From NCBI RefSeq assembly GCF_902499175.1, contig NZ_CABVQC010000058.1, positions 1-62,025 of the forward strand: a stretch of DNA of 62,025 nt, given 5' to 3'. This DNA comes from Burkholderia aenigmatica (GTDB lineage: Bacteria > Pseudomonadota > Gammaproteobacteria > Burkholderiales > Burkholderiaceae). This document shows, piece after piece, positions 1-9,487 of this stretch; positions within the stretch are counted from its first letter, which is position 1; each line of letters begins with the position of its first letter. The notes under the pieces are model-generated. The model searched no databases. It saw only the letters and a program-made list of their open reading frames with translations, and had not been told where the DNA came from. The translations under genes were made by a program, and so were the position numbers.

Positions 1-62
1 GAGGCGTGATTCTAAGCACCCGCCCCCAACTACGCAAGCCCCTTTGTGAAAATATTTTGAAA

Positions 63-94
63 AAGCCCCCGTGCGCTGCCGCGCACGGGGGCTT
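63..94 (-). terminator. GC-rich hairpin followed by a T-run on the minus strand
   Basis: A long stem (AAGCCCCCGTGCGC against GCGCACGGGGGCTT with a TGCC loop) is followed on the minus strand by TTTTT. That is a classic intrinsic terminator for leftward transcription. No leftward gene is visible immediately to its right, because the nearest gene on that side runs rightward. It therefore terminates either a short unannotated leftward RNA or antisense read-through. Confidence 0.55.
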
Positions 95-246
95 GGGGCT
101 CAACAGGCCGCCCATCGCGATGGAAGCCGCCCCCTATAGATATGACGCAAGCCGCTCTGCCTTCCATATAGGAAGCCACGGAACCGGCAAGGAACCGGGT
201 GCTGTCGAGTATCATGCCGCGACCGAACCACGCACTCATATCCACG

Positions 247-684
247 ATGGACAGCACCATTCAACCCGGCGACGCCGACCTTCGCGACGAATATGCAGCG
301 CTGCGCGAGCGCGCTATCATCCTGGAAGAACAGGCTCCGCCACTTCTGCAACGCATCTCGGATGTATTGCCGCGAATCAGCGGCGAATCCGAACTGGCGG
401 ACGAACACCGCGAGCGACTCGTCGGCGCGCGCAACGCGGCGATGGTCTCGATCGAAAACTATCAGCAGGCGATTCCTTTCCTGCAGACGGCCGACTCGAT
501 CATCGAGCAACTGGACAAGACGCCCGAGCGCGACGAAGACATCGAGTGGCGTGATTCGCTGCTGCAACGGCTCGACGAGCTGATCGACGTCGCAGTCGTG
601 ATGATCGACGATGCCGAAGGCTACTTCGAGCAGGCGCAAGCCTGCGATCTGGCCAGCGTGCCGAAAGCCATCCTCGAGGATTGA
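247..684 (+). CDS. Hypothetical acidic helical protein
   Basis: A 145-residue acidic protein with no recognised family. It reads as mostly amphipathic helix (many Glu, Leu and Gln; segments such as LQRLDELIDVAVVMIDDA), without signal peptide or membrane segment, so it is probably cytoplasmic. I chose the ATG at 247 rather than an in-frame upstream start at 199 because the acidic, regular sequence begins there. It stands alone, converging on the DUF429 gene. The G/C-biased third positions support real coding. Function unknown. Confidence 0.6.
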   Translation: MDSTIQPGDADLRDEYAALRERAIILEEQAPPLLQRISDVLPRISGESELADEHRERLVGARNAAMVSIENYQQAIPFLQTADSIIEQLDKTPERDEDIEWRDSLLQRLDELIDVAVVMIDDAEGYFEQAQACDLASVPKAILED

Positions 685-849
685 GCAGCGCCGCTCGGGA
701 TCGCGTCGCGCACCGGCGTCACGTCGTGTGCGCCAGCCATCCCGATGCTTGCCGGCTGATAGTCGCCGCCTGACACCTTTGTCGACACACCGGCTGCTTC
801 GCTCCCGCAAAAGCTCACCTTATCTCTACGCCCCGGCCGCAGGACGCAG

Positions 850-1536
850 CTACCGCGCATCGAGAACGATCGTCTCGCTCACGATCGGCACGCGGATATA
901 TCCGCCCTCCGCATCGCCATACGCATGCGCATTCCCGTCGATGACGCATTGCGCCGTCAACGCGCAAAGGGTCGCGTCTCGCGCATCGACGGACTTCAGC
1001 GTCGACACGTCGATCCCCAGTCGCTCCAGCAATTGCCGGCGCTGGTTGCGTTTCTGCTTTGCCGACGCAACAGACTTGCCCAGCATCGCGCAGGTGATCG
1101 CATATGGATAGGTCTCGAAGCTCGCGCGCCCGCCCGCATAACGCGCGCCGGTCAGCAGCGGATAGGCGTCCGCGAGCGCGCGGTAGACGCGCTCTCCCAT
1201 GAACATCCAGTCGAAGAAGCCGGACGTGCTCGCGACCGCCTGCTCCCGCGACGGCGTCGGAAAGCACGAGATCCGCTCGCGCGCGAGCGCCTGCTCGGCC
1301 GCCCGGCGCCCGCTCCCCGCCCACCACAGGCTCGGTGCGTCGACACCGACGACCACGACGTCATGGGCGAGACACAGCGCAGGCACCGCCTCGGGCGCGA
1401 TCTGCGCCTCGCGGCAAACGACCGTCGTTCCGCGCAGGATCACGAGATCGCATTGCTTCTTTTCCCCGCCCACATCGACACCCGCCACGACCGGCGATTG
1501 CGGCGCGGCGGATCCGACGGATCGGGTCGATCGCAT
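850..1536 (-). CDS. DUF429 family protein (predicted RNase H-fold nuclease)
   Basis: A 228-residue protein matching the DUF429 pattern. The N-terminal strand carries GVDVGGEKKQCDLVIL (about residues 19-34), the position of the first catalytic Asp in RNase H-like folds, followed by VVGVDAPSLW (about 63-72) and the family-typical FPTPSREQAV and YPYAITCAML segments. DUF429 proteins are predicted nucleases of unproven function. It starts only 9 bases after the stop of the HD hydrolase gene on the same strand, so the two are probably co-transcribed. Confidence 0.75.
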   Translation of the reverse strand: MRSTRSVGSAAPQSPVVAGVDVGGEKKQCDLVILRGTTVVCREAQIAPEAVPALCLAHDVVVVGVDAPSLWWAGSGRRAAEQALARERISCFPTPSREQAVASTSGFFDWMFMGERVYRALADAYPLLTGARYAGGRASFETYPYAITCAMLGKSVASAKQKRNQRRQLLERLGIDVSTLKSVDARDATLCALTAQCVIDGNAHAYGDAEGGYIRVPIVSETIVLDAR

Positions 1537-1545
1537 GCAGGCGCC

Positions 1546-2070
1546 TCAGTCCGCCGGCCTGGCGTCGTAGGCGGTGTCGAAGATCGCCTCGAGACCGGGA
1601 TGCACGCCGCGCATCGGGTCGACGACCGACTTCGCCCAGTCGAAGTACGCCTGCTTGCGCTCGAGCGGCCAGTCCGCAGGCGGATGCCGCGCGATGTCGC
1701 GCAGGTTGCAGATCTTGTCGGCCAGCTTCACGAGCTTCGCGCGCCGGCTGATGGTCGCCGCATGCTCGACCTGCAGGCGCTTGCGCTCCTCCTTCGGCAA
1801 CGACTTGTCGTCGGTGACTTCCATCACGATGTCCGCCACGTCCTTGCCGAACAGCCTCAGCAGCTCCTGCTCGGTCGTCTCGGTATCCTCGACGGTATCG
1901 TGCAGCACCGCCGCGACGATCACCCGTTCGTCCTCGACGCCGGCCTCGTTGGCCAGCACGTCGGCAAGCGCGATCGGATGATTGATGTACGGCGACGCTT
2001 CTTCGTCCTTGCGCCGCTGATTGCGATGCTTGTCCGCCGCGAACGCGATGGCGGCTACCAGCTTTTTCAT
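1546..2070 (-). CDS. Small HD-domain (p)ppGpp hydrolase, MESH1/SpoT-like
   Basis: A 174-residue single-domain HD hydrolase. The HDxxED motif (His57, Asp58, Glu61, Asp62) with upstream His31 and a later KLADKICNLRD segment (Asp119, Asn123) is the metal and nucleotide site of SpoT/MESH1-type alarmone hydrolases. There is no synthetase, TGS or ACT domain, so the predicted role is hydrolysis only (guanosine tetra/pentaphosphate or a related nucleotide), in the cytoplasm. The ATG at 2070 is chosen over an upstream in-frame start because a strong AGGGGGG Shine-Dalgarno precedes it. It lies between yhaN and the DUF429 gene on the same strand. Confidence 0.8.
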   Translation of the reverse strand: MKKLVAAIAFAADKHRNQRRKDEEASPYINHPIALADVLANEAGVEDERVIVAAVLHDTVEDTETTEQELLRLFGKDVADIVMEVTDDKSLPKEERKRLQVEHAATISRRAKLVKLADKICNLRDIARHPPADWPLERKQAYFDWAKSVVDPMRGVHPGLEAIFDTAYDARPAD

Positions 2071-2191
2071 ATTCCCCCCTCGTGTGGCCTGACCCGCGAC
2101 CGGCAGAACCGGCCGCGGGCATTTCGGAACCGCACATACTACCTGCTTGCGATGACCCTGCCCGAGCGCCGGCCTCCACGCACGCCGCGCG

Positions 2192-5100
2192 TCACGCACC
2201 CACCGGCGCGCGCTGCAGCTCGACCACGTTGACCCGCGCGCCGAATACATCCCTCACGAGCGGCAGCAGGTGGTCGTGGTGCGTCAGGAACAGCACCTGA
2301 GTGCGCGTCGACAGATCGCGCAGCGCGTCGAGCCCGGCCTTCGCGCGCGCATCGTCGAAGTTGATGAACAGGTCGTCGGCGACGAACGGCAGCGCGGTCC
2401 GGCTGCCGAGCTGCAGCTCCAGCGCCGCGATCCGCAGCGCAAGGAACAACTGGTCACGCGTTCCTTCGCTCAACCCCGCGACCTCGACCGATGCGCCCTT
2501 CGTCCGTCGTGCATAGAGTGCGGGCGGCGTCCGTTCGGTATCGACGGTCAGCCGCGCGAATTCGCCCAGCGTGAGCCCCGCGAAAATTTCGCCCGCGCGC
2601 CTGAGCATCGGCCCCTGCTTCTGGTCGCGATAGCGATCCGTCGCCCACTTCAGCAGCCGGCTCGCGGTGGCCGCCTCCAGGTACTGCTCGGCTGCATCGC
2701 CCATCGCCGCCAGCGCTTCCTGCCGTTTCGACTCGGCAACGGCGGCATTCGCCTGCCCATCGATTGCACCGAACGCCTGATCGGCCACGACCTGCTGCTG
2801 GGAAAGCTCGTTGAGCCGCTTGCCGACATCGCCGAGCGACTGCTTCACCGCTTCAAGGTGCGCCGGTACGTCGACGATGTCCTGCTCCGCGACTTCGGCT
2901 TCGACGGCGGACCGGGACAGGCCGTCGCCATCGCGCACCAGTGCCTCGTGCGCGGCATCGACCGCCTGCCGAAGCTGGCGCTGGCGATCCGAGCGTTCGG
3001 CCAGCGGCAGCGCCGCGTCGATCGACGCTACGCCGGCCAGTTGCAGCAGCGGCTGGATGCGCGCATCGGCACCGGCCACCGCGGCGGCGGCATCCGCGAC
3101 CTTGCCGTCGGCCTGCCGCACGGCCTCGTCGGCACGACCGATCGCACGTGCAATTTCCCGGGCGGCCGCGAGGCGCATCGTCAGCCGGCGCGCGACGTCC
3201 GGCCAGTCACCGCTCGTCAGCCATTCCGGGGCGAGCGCCGCGGCCAGTCGCCGTGCCCCCGCCTCGAGCGCGGCCAGTTCCGCGCGGATGGCAGCGATCC
3301 GGTTGCGCGGCGCATCGGCATCGGCCAGTTCGGCCGTCACAGCGTTGGCGAGCCCGAGCGCCCCTTCCGCCGCAGCCAGCGTCGCCGCGCTCGCGGACAG
3401 CTTTGCGTCGGCCAGCGCGGCGCGCCATTGCGCTTGCCACGCATCGTAGGCCGTCTGCGCGTGGCCGGCGCGCGACTGCGCCGTCGCACACCCGCGTTCG
3501 GCTTCCCGCGCGCGATCCTCGAGGCTGTCCTGTTGCGCGAGCGCTTTTTCGGCCGACTGGACGAAGGTCTCGGCGCTCGCGACGAGCGCCGCCAGGCCGT
3601 CCGACTCGCCGCCTCGCGACACGGTGCGCAGCGCCGCGCGCAACGCGGCTTCGGCACCGGCCCGTGCGGCGCGAATCGTGTCGAATTCGCGGCGCTGCCG
3701 ATCAAGGTCGGCCTGCGCGGCGAACACCGTGTCGCGCTTCGCAAGCCAGTCGCCCATCGCCGCCAGCGGCATGCCGGGCACCGCGGCCGTCGTCGCGAGT
3801 GCGGCCCATGCGTCGCGATGCGCGGCGAACTCACGCTCGCGCTCGTCCAGCGCGGCCTGCCTGCGCGTCACGCCGGCGCGCGCGGATTCGACCTGCTGAC
3901 GCAGCGACTGCAACGTCGCCGCCGCCTGCGTCGCGCCGAGCTGCGCATCGACGAGTTCGTCCGCCAGGCGAATCGCGTCGTCGACCGCAGGTGCGCCCGT
4001 GACGAGATCGACCGCGCCGCTGCGGATATCGCCCCATGCGCCGTCGCGCCGCGCACGCGCCGCCAGCACGTCGGCGGTCGTGACGACCTTGTGGTTCTCC
4101 GCGAAATGCTTCTCCTGCAGTTCGAGCCGCTCGAGCTCTTCGAGCGCGCCGTCCCGCGCGTCGCGTGCCGCGGCGGCGGCGCTCGCGCGTTCGCTGTCTT
4201 CCTTCAGCAGCGCGCCGAGCCGCGCCGCCGACGGCACGTCGAGCGCCCGCAGCGTGTCGACCGGCATGCGCCATTGGCCGAGCGCATCGAGCGCACCCGC
4301 CAGCGCGCTGTCGGCAGCAGCGATTTCATGTTCGAACGCCTGCTCGCGCTGGCCGCTGTTGCGAAAGCCCTGCGCATCGGCCAGCGCCGCACGCAGCGCT
4401 TCCGGCACATCGACGGTCGACAGGCGCGCCTGTTGTTCCCGCACCTGCGCAAGCTCGCGCGTGCGTTCGTCGAGCGATTCACGCGCGCCGGCAAGCGCCT
4501 GGTGCAGCGCGCCGTGCTCGCGCAACAGGTTGGCGACGGTCTTCAGCGACAGCGCCGTCGGCAGCGACGCACGCAGCGACACCTCGTCCGTCGGCCAGTC
4601 GAGCTGGGCGGCCGCGGCAAACGCGGCGGACAGGTGCCGCTCGACGTCTGCGCCAAGCAGCAGCAGATCCTGTGCGTGATTCATGCACGCGCCGCGCAGC
4701 CGATCGAGCGCTTCAATGTCGGCTTCGAGCGCCAGCGTGTCGGCATCGGCGTCGATCGCATCGCGCGCCTGCCGTTTCGCGAGCAGGTCGGCACGACGCT
4801 CCTCGAGCACCTTCTGTTCGGCCGCGAGATCGCCCTGCGCCTTCAGCAGATCCGCATACGCGGTGGGCGGCAACTCGACAACCGCGCCCAGTTCCGCCAG
4901 CGCCGCGTCCTTGACCGTCAGCTCCTTCAGGTACGGCGCCAGCCGCCGCACGCGTTCGAGCTTCGAGCGCAGCGCTTCGAGCCGGCGCTGTTCGGCGCGC
5001 GCCTGCTCGATCTGCTGTTCAACCGCTTCGCGCGCGTCCTTGCGTTCGACCCAGTCGCGCGTGCGCACCTGGACCGTCTTCAGTTCGGTCACGGCTTCGT

Positions 5101-5662
5101 TGAACGACGATTCGGCGAGCGCGAACGCACTGCCGCTGCGACGCGGTGCCCAGAGCTCGACCGAACGCGCATCGAGCTCCTCACGCACCGGCCCGAGGCT
5201 GCCGACACCGGCGGCCGATTCGAACAGCACCTGGCCGAGCTTGTCGGATGCGTCGAGAATGCTCCGGCCGCCGTCGACCAGACGCCTATGATCGAGCCCG
5301 AACATCTGCTCGAAGAATTCGCGCGTGGCGCCGTCGAGGATGGCGGCCAGATAGTCGTCGGGCAGCTTGTCGTCGGCGGGCGTGCGCAGCGGACTGCGCC
5401 CGCGCGCGCGGTGAAACGCAAGTTCGCCCGTGCCGCTCTCCAGCACGCCGCCGATCCGCAGCTCGGGCGTGCTGTGCAGGAAATCGAGCGGCGTCTGCAG
5501 CTTCATCCCGAACAGCAGTTCCGACACGGCCGTGCGGATCGTCGATTTGCCGGCCTCGTTCGGCCCCACGATCACATGGAAATCCTCGCCAGCCGACGGG
5601 AAACGCAGCGTCTCGTCGGTGAACTTGCCGTACTTGATCAGATCGAGCTGATTGATGCGCAT
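2192..5662 (-). CDS. YhaN-like SMC/Rad50-type ATPase
   Basis: A very large (1156 residues) ABC-type ATPase of the SbcC/Rad50/YhaN class. The N-terminus has a Walker A GPNEAGKST (residues 33-41) after the family-typical MRINQLDLIKYGKF. The middle of about 800 residues is Glu/Ala/Arg-rich coiled coil. The C-terminal head carries the signature LSEGTRDQLFLALR and a Walker B region PFVADDLFINFDD. It follows the nuclease gene by 3 bases, the usual YhaO-YhaN arrangement, so the two products probably form an SbcCD-like complex acting on DNA ends. It has no zinc hook CxxC that I can see, as expected for YhaN rather than SbcC. Confidence 0.88.
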   Translation of the reverse strand: MRINQLDLIKYGKFTDETLRFPSAGEDFHVIVGPNEAGKSTIRTAVSELLFGMKLQTPLDFLHSTPELRIGGVLESGTGELAFHRARGRSPLRTPADDKLPDDYLAAILDGATREFFEQMFGLDHRRLVDGGRSILDASDKLGQVLFESAAGVGSLGPVREELDARSVELWAPRRSGSAFALAESSFNEAVTELKTVQVRTRDWVERKDAREAVEQQIEQARAEQRRLEALRSKLERVRRLAPYLKELTVKDAALAELGAVVELPPTAYADLLKAQGDLAAEQKVLEERRADLLAKRQARDAIDADADTLALEADIEALDRLRGACMNHAQDLLLLGADVERHLSAAFAAAAQLDWPTDEVSLRASLPTALSLKTVANLLREHGALHQALAGARESLDERTRELAQVREQQARLSTVDVPEALRAALADAQGFRNSGQREQAFEHEIAAADSALAGALDALGQWRMPVDTLRALDVPSAARLGALLKEDSERASAAAAARDARDGALEELERLELQEKHFAENHKVVTTADVLAARARRDGAWGDIRSGAVDLVTGAPAVDDAIRLADELVDAQLGATQAAATLQSLRQQVESARAGVTRRQAALDEREREFAAHRDAWAALATTAAVPGMPLAAMGDWLAKRDTVFAAQADLDRQRREFDTIRAARAGAEAALRAALRTVSRGGESDGLAALVASAETFVQSAEKALAQQDSLEDRAREAERGCATAQSRAGHAQTAYDAWQAQWRAALADAKLSASAATLAAAEGALGLANAVTAELADADAPRNRIAAIRAELAALEAGARRLAAALAPEWLTSGDWPDVARRLTMRLAAAREIARAIGRADEAVRQADGKVADAAAAVAGADARIQPLLQLAGVASIDAALPLAERSDRQRQLRQAVDAAHEALVRDGDGLSRSAVEAEVAEQDIVDVPAHLEAVKQSLGDVGKRLNELSQQQVVADQAFGAIDGQANAAVAESKRQEALAAMGDAAEQYLEAATASRLLKWATDRYRDQKQGPMLRRAGEIFAGLTLGEFARLTVDTERTPPALYARRTKGASVEVAGLSEGTRDQLFLALRIAALELQLGSRTALPFVADDLFINFDDARAKAGLDALRDLSTRTQVLFLTHHDHLLPLVRDVFGARVNVVELQRAPVGA

Positions 5663-5665
5663 CGC

Positions 5666-6916
5666 TTACTCCCCCCTCGCCAGCCGCGCGAGCAGAGCAG
5701 GCCCGACCTGTTCAACGAGCGCCGTGAGCTCGCCCGCACGTGCCATCGCCAGCAACGGCACCTCTTCCTTCACGTCGCTGCGCACCTTGCCGACGAACGG
5801 CTTCAGGTCGCGTTCGAGCAGTTCGAGGAAATCCGGATCGCGCGCGGCGTCGGCCAGGATCTGCTTCAGGTCCTCCAGCGCTTCAAGCTGCTCGCTTTCT
5901 CCCGGCTGATGATCGGCCGCGGACGTCGCGAGCCGGACCTTCTCCAGCCACAGCCGCTCGTTGCCGATGATGCCGATCTGGTTCAGCACCTCCGCACGCA
6001 ACTGCGGCGCGCGGCCGAAGAAGAGACCGTGCGCGGGCGTGCGCCCCGTGACCGTCACGCGCACCGCGCGCGGCACGTGGCCGTCGACGGTCAGCAGCGC
6101 TTCCAGCGACTGGCCGATCTTTCTCGACAGGTCGGCAACCGTCAGGCAATCGGACGCGTCGACCGACACGGCTTCCCAGCGCAGCACGTCGAGATACAGA
6201 CGCTCGACCTGCGTGCGGCCTTGTTCGACCGTCACGAGCACCGCACCGCGGCGGCCCGTCTCGCGGATATGACGCCCCTGCAGGTTGCCGGGAAACACCA
6301 CCGTTGACGCCCCCGTCCATTGCTGAAATTCGTGCACATGGCCGAGCGCCCAGTAGTCGTAGCCTTTCGCGTGCAGTTCGGCCAGCGTGCACGGCGCATA
6401 GTTCGCGTGCGCCGCATAGCCTTCGAGCGCCGTATGCAGCACGCCGATGTTGTAGTAACCGGGCACCGGGTCCGGATAGCCGATCGCGAGATTGTCGACG
6501 ACCGCCTTGTCCTTGAAGCTCTGCCCGTGCAGCGCGACGTCGAATTCCGGCAGCGTGTGGGTTTCCGCCTTGCGGTGGCCGAACACGGTGACGTTGTCGG
6601 GCAGCGTCAGCTTCTTCGTCATCTCGCTTTCGGCGTCGTGGTTGCCGCCGAGGACGAACGCGCGGATGCCGGCCTTGCGCAAGCGCCCCATCTGCTGGCC
6701 GAAGAAGATGCCCGTGTTGTGATCCTTCCAGTCGCCGTCGTACAGGTCGCCGGCGATCACGAGGAAGGCGACTTCCTCTTCGATCGCACGATCCACGAGC
6801 TGCCGCAACGCCTCGCGCGACGCGTTGCGCAACTGCGCGGCCGGCGCATCGGGATACGCGCTCAGGCCGTGCAACGGGCTGTCAAGGTGTATGTCTGCCG
6901 CGTGGATGAACTTCAC
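5666..6916 (-). CDS. YhaO-like (SbcD/Mre11-type) DNA repair metallophosphoesterase
   Basis: A 416-residue calcineurin-like phosphoesterase. The metal-binding motifs are in order: AADIHLDSP near the N-terminus, GDLYDG, GGNHDAE, and GHVHEF around residue 200, followed by a C-terminal capping region. The family comprises Mn-dependent DNA exo/endonucleases partnered by a Rad50-like ATPase. The next gene, 3 bases downstream, encodes that ATPase. Start ATG at 6916 gives the conserved MKFIHAADIHLD N-terminus. Confidence 0.88.
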   Translation of the reverse strand: MKFIHAADIHLDSPLHGLSAYPDAPAAQLRNASREALRQLVDRAIEEEVAFLVIAGDLYDGDWKDHNTGIFFGQQMGRLRKAGIRAFVLGGNHDAESEMTKKLTLPDNVTVFGHRKAETHTLPEFDVALHGQSFKDKAVVDNLAIGYPDPVPGYYNIGVLHTALEGYAAHANYAPCTLAELHAKGYDYWALGHVHEFQQWTGASTVVFPGNLQGRHIRETGRRGAVLVTVEQGRTQVERLYLDVLRWEAVSVDASDCLTVADLSRKIGQSLEALLTVDGHVPRAVRVTVTGRTPAHGLFFGRAPQLRAEVLNQIGIIGNERLWLEKVRLATSAADHQPGESEQLEALEDLKQILADAARDPDFLELLERDLKPFVGKVRSDVKEEVPLLAMARAGELTALVEQVGPALLARLARGE

Positions 6917-6981
6917 GAAGATTCCTCTGTTTCATGACGATGGGGGCCTGCGATCGCCGTGCGATGCCGCCAGCCAGACCA

Positions 6982-7524
6982 TCAGTCGCAATCCTGGTAG
7001 CCGCCGAGTTCGCCGCAATGGAGGCAGCGAAACATATACGCTGTCGGCGAGCCGTCCTTGTCGAGTGCGGCAAAGAAACGCACCCACTCGCCGCCCTCGT
7101 CGAGTCCGGTCGATTCCCGAATCGACGCAATAGCCTGCGAGCCGAGCGCGGTCAGTTCGTCGGCGCCTGCACGGCCGATGAACTGCGCGCCATCGCCGCA
7201 ATGCGTCCACCACCGTTCCTGCTGCCAGCCCTGAAAGCCCGGCGTGCGACAGGCGATTTCGTCGACGACTGCGTCGGGTACTGCGTCCCATTCGCCGCCG
7301 CCGATGCCGTACGTGTCGGTAAAGGCTGCGTCGAGCCGCGCATGCGCCGAACCGTCGGCGATGCACCACGGGCAGATGCATTGCTCATACTCGTCGACCG
7401 CATACACAGGGCCGGCGTACACGTAACCGCGCGCAGCGCCGCAACACACGCAGCGCGCATCCGAACGGATCACGCTGCCCGTTGCCAGCGGGTCGGGATG
7501 GTACCTGAAAGCGGGTAACGACAT
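6982..7524 (-). CDS. CbrC family (UPF0167) Cys-rich protein
   Basis: A 180-residue CbrC-family protein with paired cysteines near the N-terminus (CVCCG at about 25-29 and CICPWC at about 50-55) and further pairs near the C-terminus (CLHCGE), suggesting structural zinc sites. E. coli CbrC is linked to colicin E2 tolerance under CreBC control, but the biochemical role is unknown. Start ATG at 7524 gives the family-typical MSLPAFRYHPDP. It lies 65 bases upstream of the yhaO-like gene on the same strand and could be part of that transcript. Confidence 0.75.
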   Translation of the reverse strand: MSLPAFRYHPDPLATGSVIRSDARCVCCGAARGYVYAGPVYAVDEYEQCICPWCIADGSAHARLDAAFTDTYGIGGGEWDAVPDAVVDEIACRTPGFQGWQQERWWTHCGDGAQFIGRAGADELTALGSQAIASIRESTGLDEGGEWVRFFAALDKDGSPTAYMFRCLHCGELGGYQDCD

Positions 7525-7602
7525 GAGGCTCTCCGTCGATCCGGAAGGTGGGGAATCACGCGATGCGAACTCGACCGGCCATCGTGCCACAGCGCGACCG
7601 TG

Positions 7603-8211
7603 TTACTGAGGAACCTCGGCCTCGACAAACGAGCCGTTCACGAAACGAAAAAAGCGATGCGTTGGACCGCCATGTGCGAGATATTCCCACCGGATGTCGA
7701 TACCGGCCGGGTCGTCGCGCCACGCGATCGCCAGGTAGGGCGATTGCGCTCCATCATTGGTTTCGAGCGAAACGGAGTCGATGCAGCTTTGAACCGGCAG
7801 CGAGAAACGCGGTACCGCACGGGCGCCGTGCAGCTCCAGCACGTGCAGCGCCCCTTCTTCGCCCGCGCCGCAATATCCGGTCGGGCGGACGTTCGACGAG
7901 CGGTTGACGACGACCAGCAGATAGTCTTTGCCGTCGATCCGCTTCACCCGGTCCGACGGGAACGCGACGCTCGAAGCATCGGCCAATACGCGGCGGAGCT
8001 CGACCGGCACGCTCAGTGCCGATTTCTTGTGGCGGGCGACATCGACCTCGAACAACCCCGGGCGCACCCATTCGATCTCGTGACCGTTGGCGAGCCGCAC
8101 CGATTCGGGCGCCGGCGTTTCGGCGGAGGCAACGGCGGTACTCGAGGCCAGCAACGCCAGCGCCGCGAGCTTCAACACCATCGATTTCGTCGGGCTGATC
8201 CGTGTCCGCAT
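7603..8211 (-). CDS. Secreted hypothetical protein
   Basis: A 202-residue protein with a clear Sec signal (MRTRISPTKSMVLKLAALAL followed by LASSTAVASA), so probably periplasmic. No family recognised. The mature part looks beta-rich, with an extended region VRLANGHEIEWVRPGLFEV and a single GYCGAGEEG and later SCIDSV cysteine pair that could form a disulfide. The ATG at 8211 places the signal peptide at the N-terminus; upstream in-frame starts add an unlikely Arg-rich extension. Confidence 0.6.
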   Translation of the reverse strand: MRTRISPTKSMVLKLAALALLASSTAVASAETPAPESVRLANGHEIEWVRPGLFEVDVARHKKSALSVPVELRRVLADASSVAFPSDRVKRIDGKDYLLVVVNRSSNVRPTGYCGAGEEGALHVLELHGARAVPRFSLPVQSCIDSVSLETNDGAQSPYLAIAWRDDPAGIDIRWEYLAHGGPTHRFFRFVNGSFVEAEVPQ

Positions 8212-8335
8212 GAGTCGCGCAGGATTGTCGTGAAGTTCATCGTATGTGCCGGCATGTCGTTCGGGCAGCGCCGATTCAGGGTCGCCCCGCGTGCGTCGTT
8301 CGTCACGACGCACGCGGCCGATCCACGACGTGCCG

Positions 8336-9106
8336 TCACTCGCCGCGCGGTACCGGCGGCGGTGCATAGCCGTTGTCATTGCCGGGGAACGGATTCGCGT
8401 TGCGGCGCAGCGCCTCCTCGTCGTTCTCCTTTTGCGCGAACAGCGCGACGCCGATCACGCCGACGTTCGAGGCATCGCCGTACTTCGCGTTCGCGACATA
8501 GCTGTCGGGTACCGCCGCGAAGCGGAACGCGGCGACTTCGTCGCGGCTCTTGCGGAAACCCTCGATCGTCAGCGTGCGGCCCGGATACAGCACGTAACCG
8601 CCGTTCGTATAGCGGCCCGGCCGCCCCGACAGCACGTCGAGCCCGTCGACGGTCGACACAACCTCGAACGTGCGGCGCCCCTGGTTGCGCAGCACGATCA
8701 TGTAGCGCGAACCTTCGACGCCCGCCATGTGCCAGCGGCCGTCGCTGCGCGCGAGATGCAGCGGCGCGCCCTTTTCGTCCGTGAACGACAGCGCGATGTC
8801 GCCGTTGGCGAGCGCGACGCGCGTCGGCAACCGGCGCACCTGGGACGCGTGCGGGTGTCCGGGCAACGCATCGTTGTAGTAGACCGACGCGAGATCCGTT
8901 GGCTTCGCCGGATCCGCGCGCTCGAAATCGACCTGGCGGGTTTCGGATCGTACCGACTCGCCCCATGCAGTGCCGAGCCCGCGGCGTTCGCTGGCGTCCG
9001 GTGCGGCGGCGGACGCATTGGTGCTGGCGGACGGCGGGGGCGGCGCTGCGCAGGCAGCCAGCCAGAGCGCGCAGGCGAGCGCGAGAAGACGAAACAGAAG
9101 GGTCAT
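8336..9106 (-). CDS. Putative lipoprotein with fimbrial-type beta domain
   Basis: A 256-residue predicted lipoprotein. The signal ends with a lipobox LAAC (Cys19), followed by a Pro/Ala/Ser-rich linker. The globular region (about 80-220) carries RYMIVLRNQGRRTFEVVSTVDG and YPGRTLTIEGFRKS, a pattern seen in uncharacterised proteobacterial exported proteins. Function unknown. Start ATG at 9106 is set by the signal peptide. It precedes the other secreted protein gene on the same strand by about 125 bases. Confidence 0.65.
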   Translation of the reverse strand: MTLLFRLLALACALWLAACAAPPPPSASTNASAAAPDASERRGLGTAWGESVRSETRQVDFERADPAKPTDLASVYYNDALPGHPHASQVRRLPTRVALANGDIALSFTDEKGAPLHLARSDGRWHMAGVEGSRYMIVLRNQGRRTFEVVSTVDGLDVLSGRPGRYTNGGYVLYPGRTLTIEGFRKSRDEVAAFRFAAVPDSYVANAKYGDASNVGVIGVALFAQKENDEEALRRNANPFPGNDNGYAPPPVPRGE

Positions 9107-9437
9107 GACGTGAGGCCTCGGAATGTTATCGGGCCGCGCCGGGCTGGCCGGAACGGCGTTTTGGTGTCGTCTGTCGTCACGATGTCGATCGGACATGCAT
9201 GCCCGTATCGGCCGGCGCCGCGATCGCGGCGGCCCGGCAACCCACCGGGAGCCCCGCTATTTAAGCATGGTGGGCAGGCAATGGGCAGAGGATGCGCACG
9301 CCGCCCGTTGCGGGCCCTTGCCGGCGGGCATCGGCCAAGGTGCCCGTACGCGTCGCGTCGCCGGATCGATGGCGAACGCCGACGCATCCCTGTATCGAGG
9401 ATGGGATGAACGGCGCGCCGTGCGCGCCAACAAAAAA

Positions 9438-9469
9438 AAGCCCGGCCCGCATCGAAGCGGGCCGGGCTC
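9438..9469 (-). terminator. Intrinsic terminator of the Ala/Gly-rich exported protein gene
   Basis: An 11-bp stem (GCCCGGCCCGC / GCGGGCCGGGC, loop ATCGAA) followed on the minus strand by eight T residues, 18 bases after the stop codon of the gene ending at 9488. Confidence 0.85.
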
Positions 9470-9487
9470 TGTCGGGAAGCGTGACGC

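Noticed and set aside
2270..6307. A 1345-codon plus-strand open frame
   Set aside because: It is antisense to the yhaN/yhaO-like genes and has the Arg/Gln/His-rich composition of a GC-rich shadow frame; the minus-strand proteins carry clear motifs.
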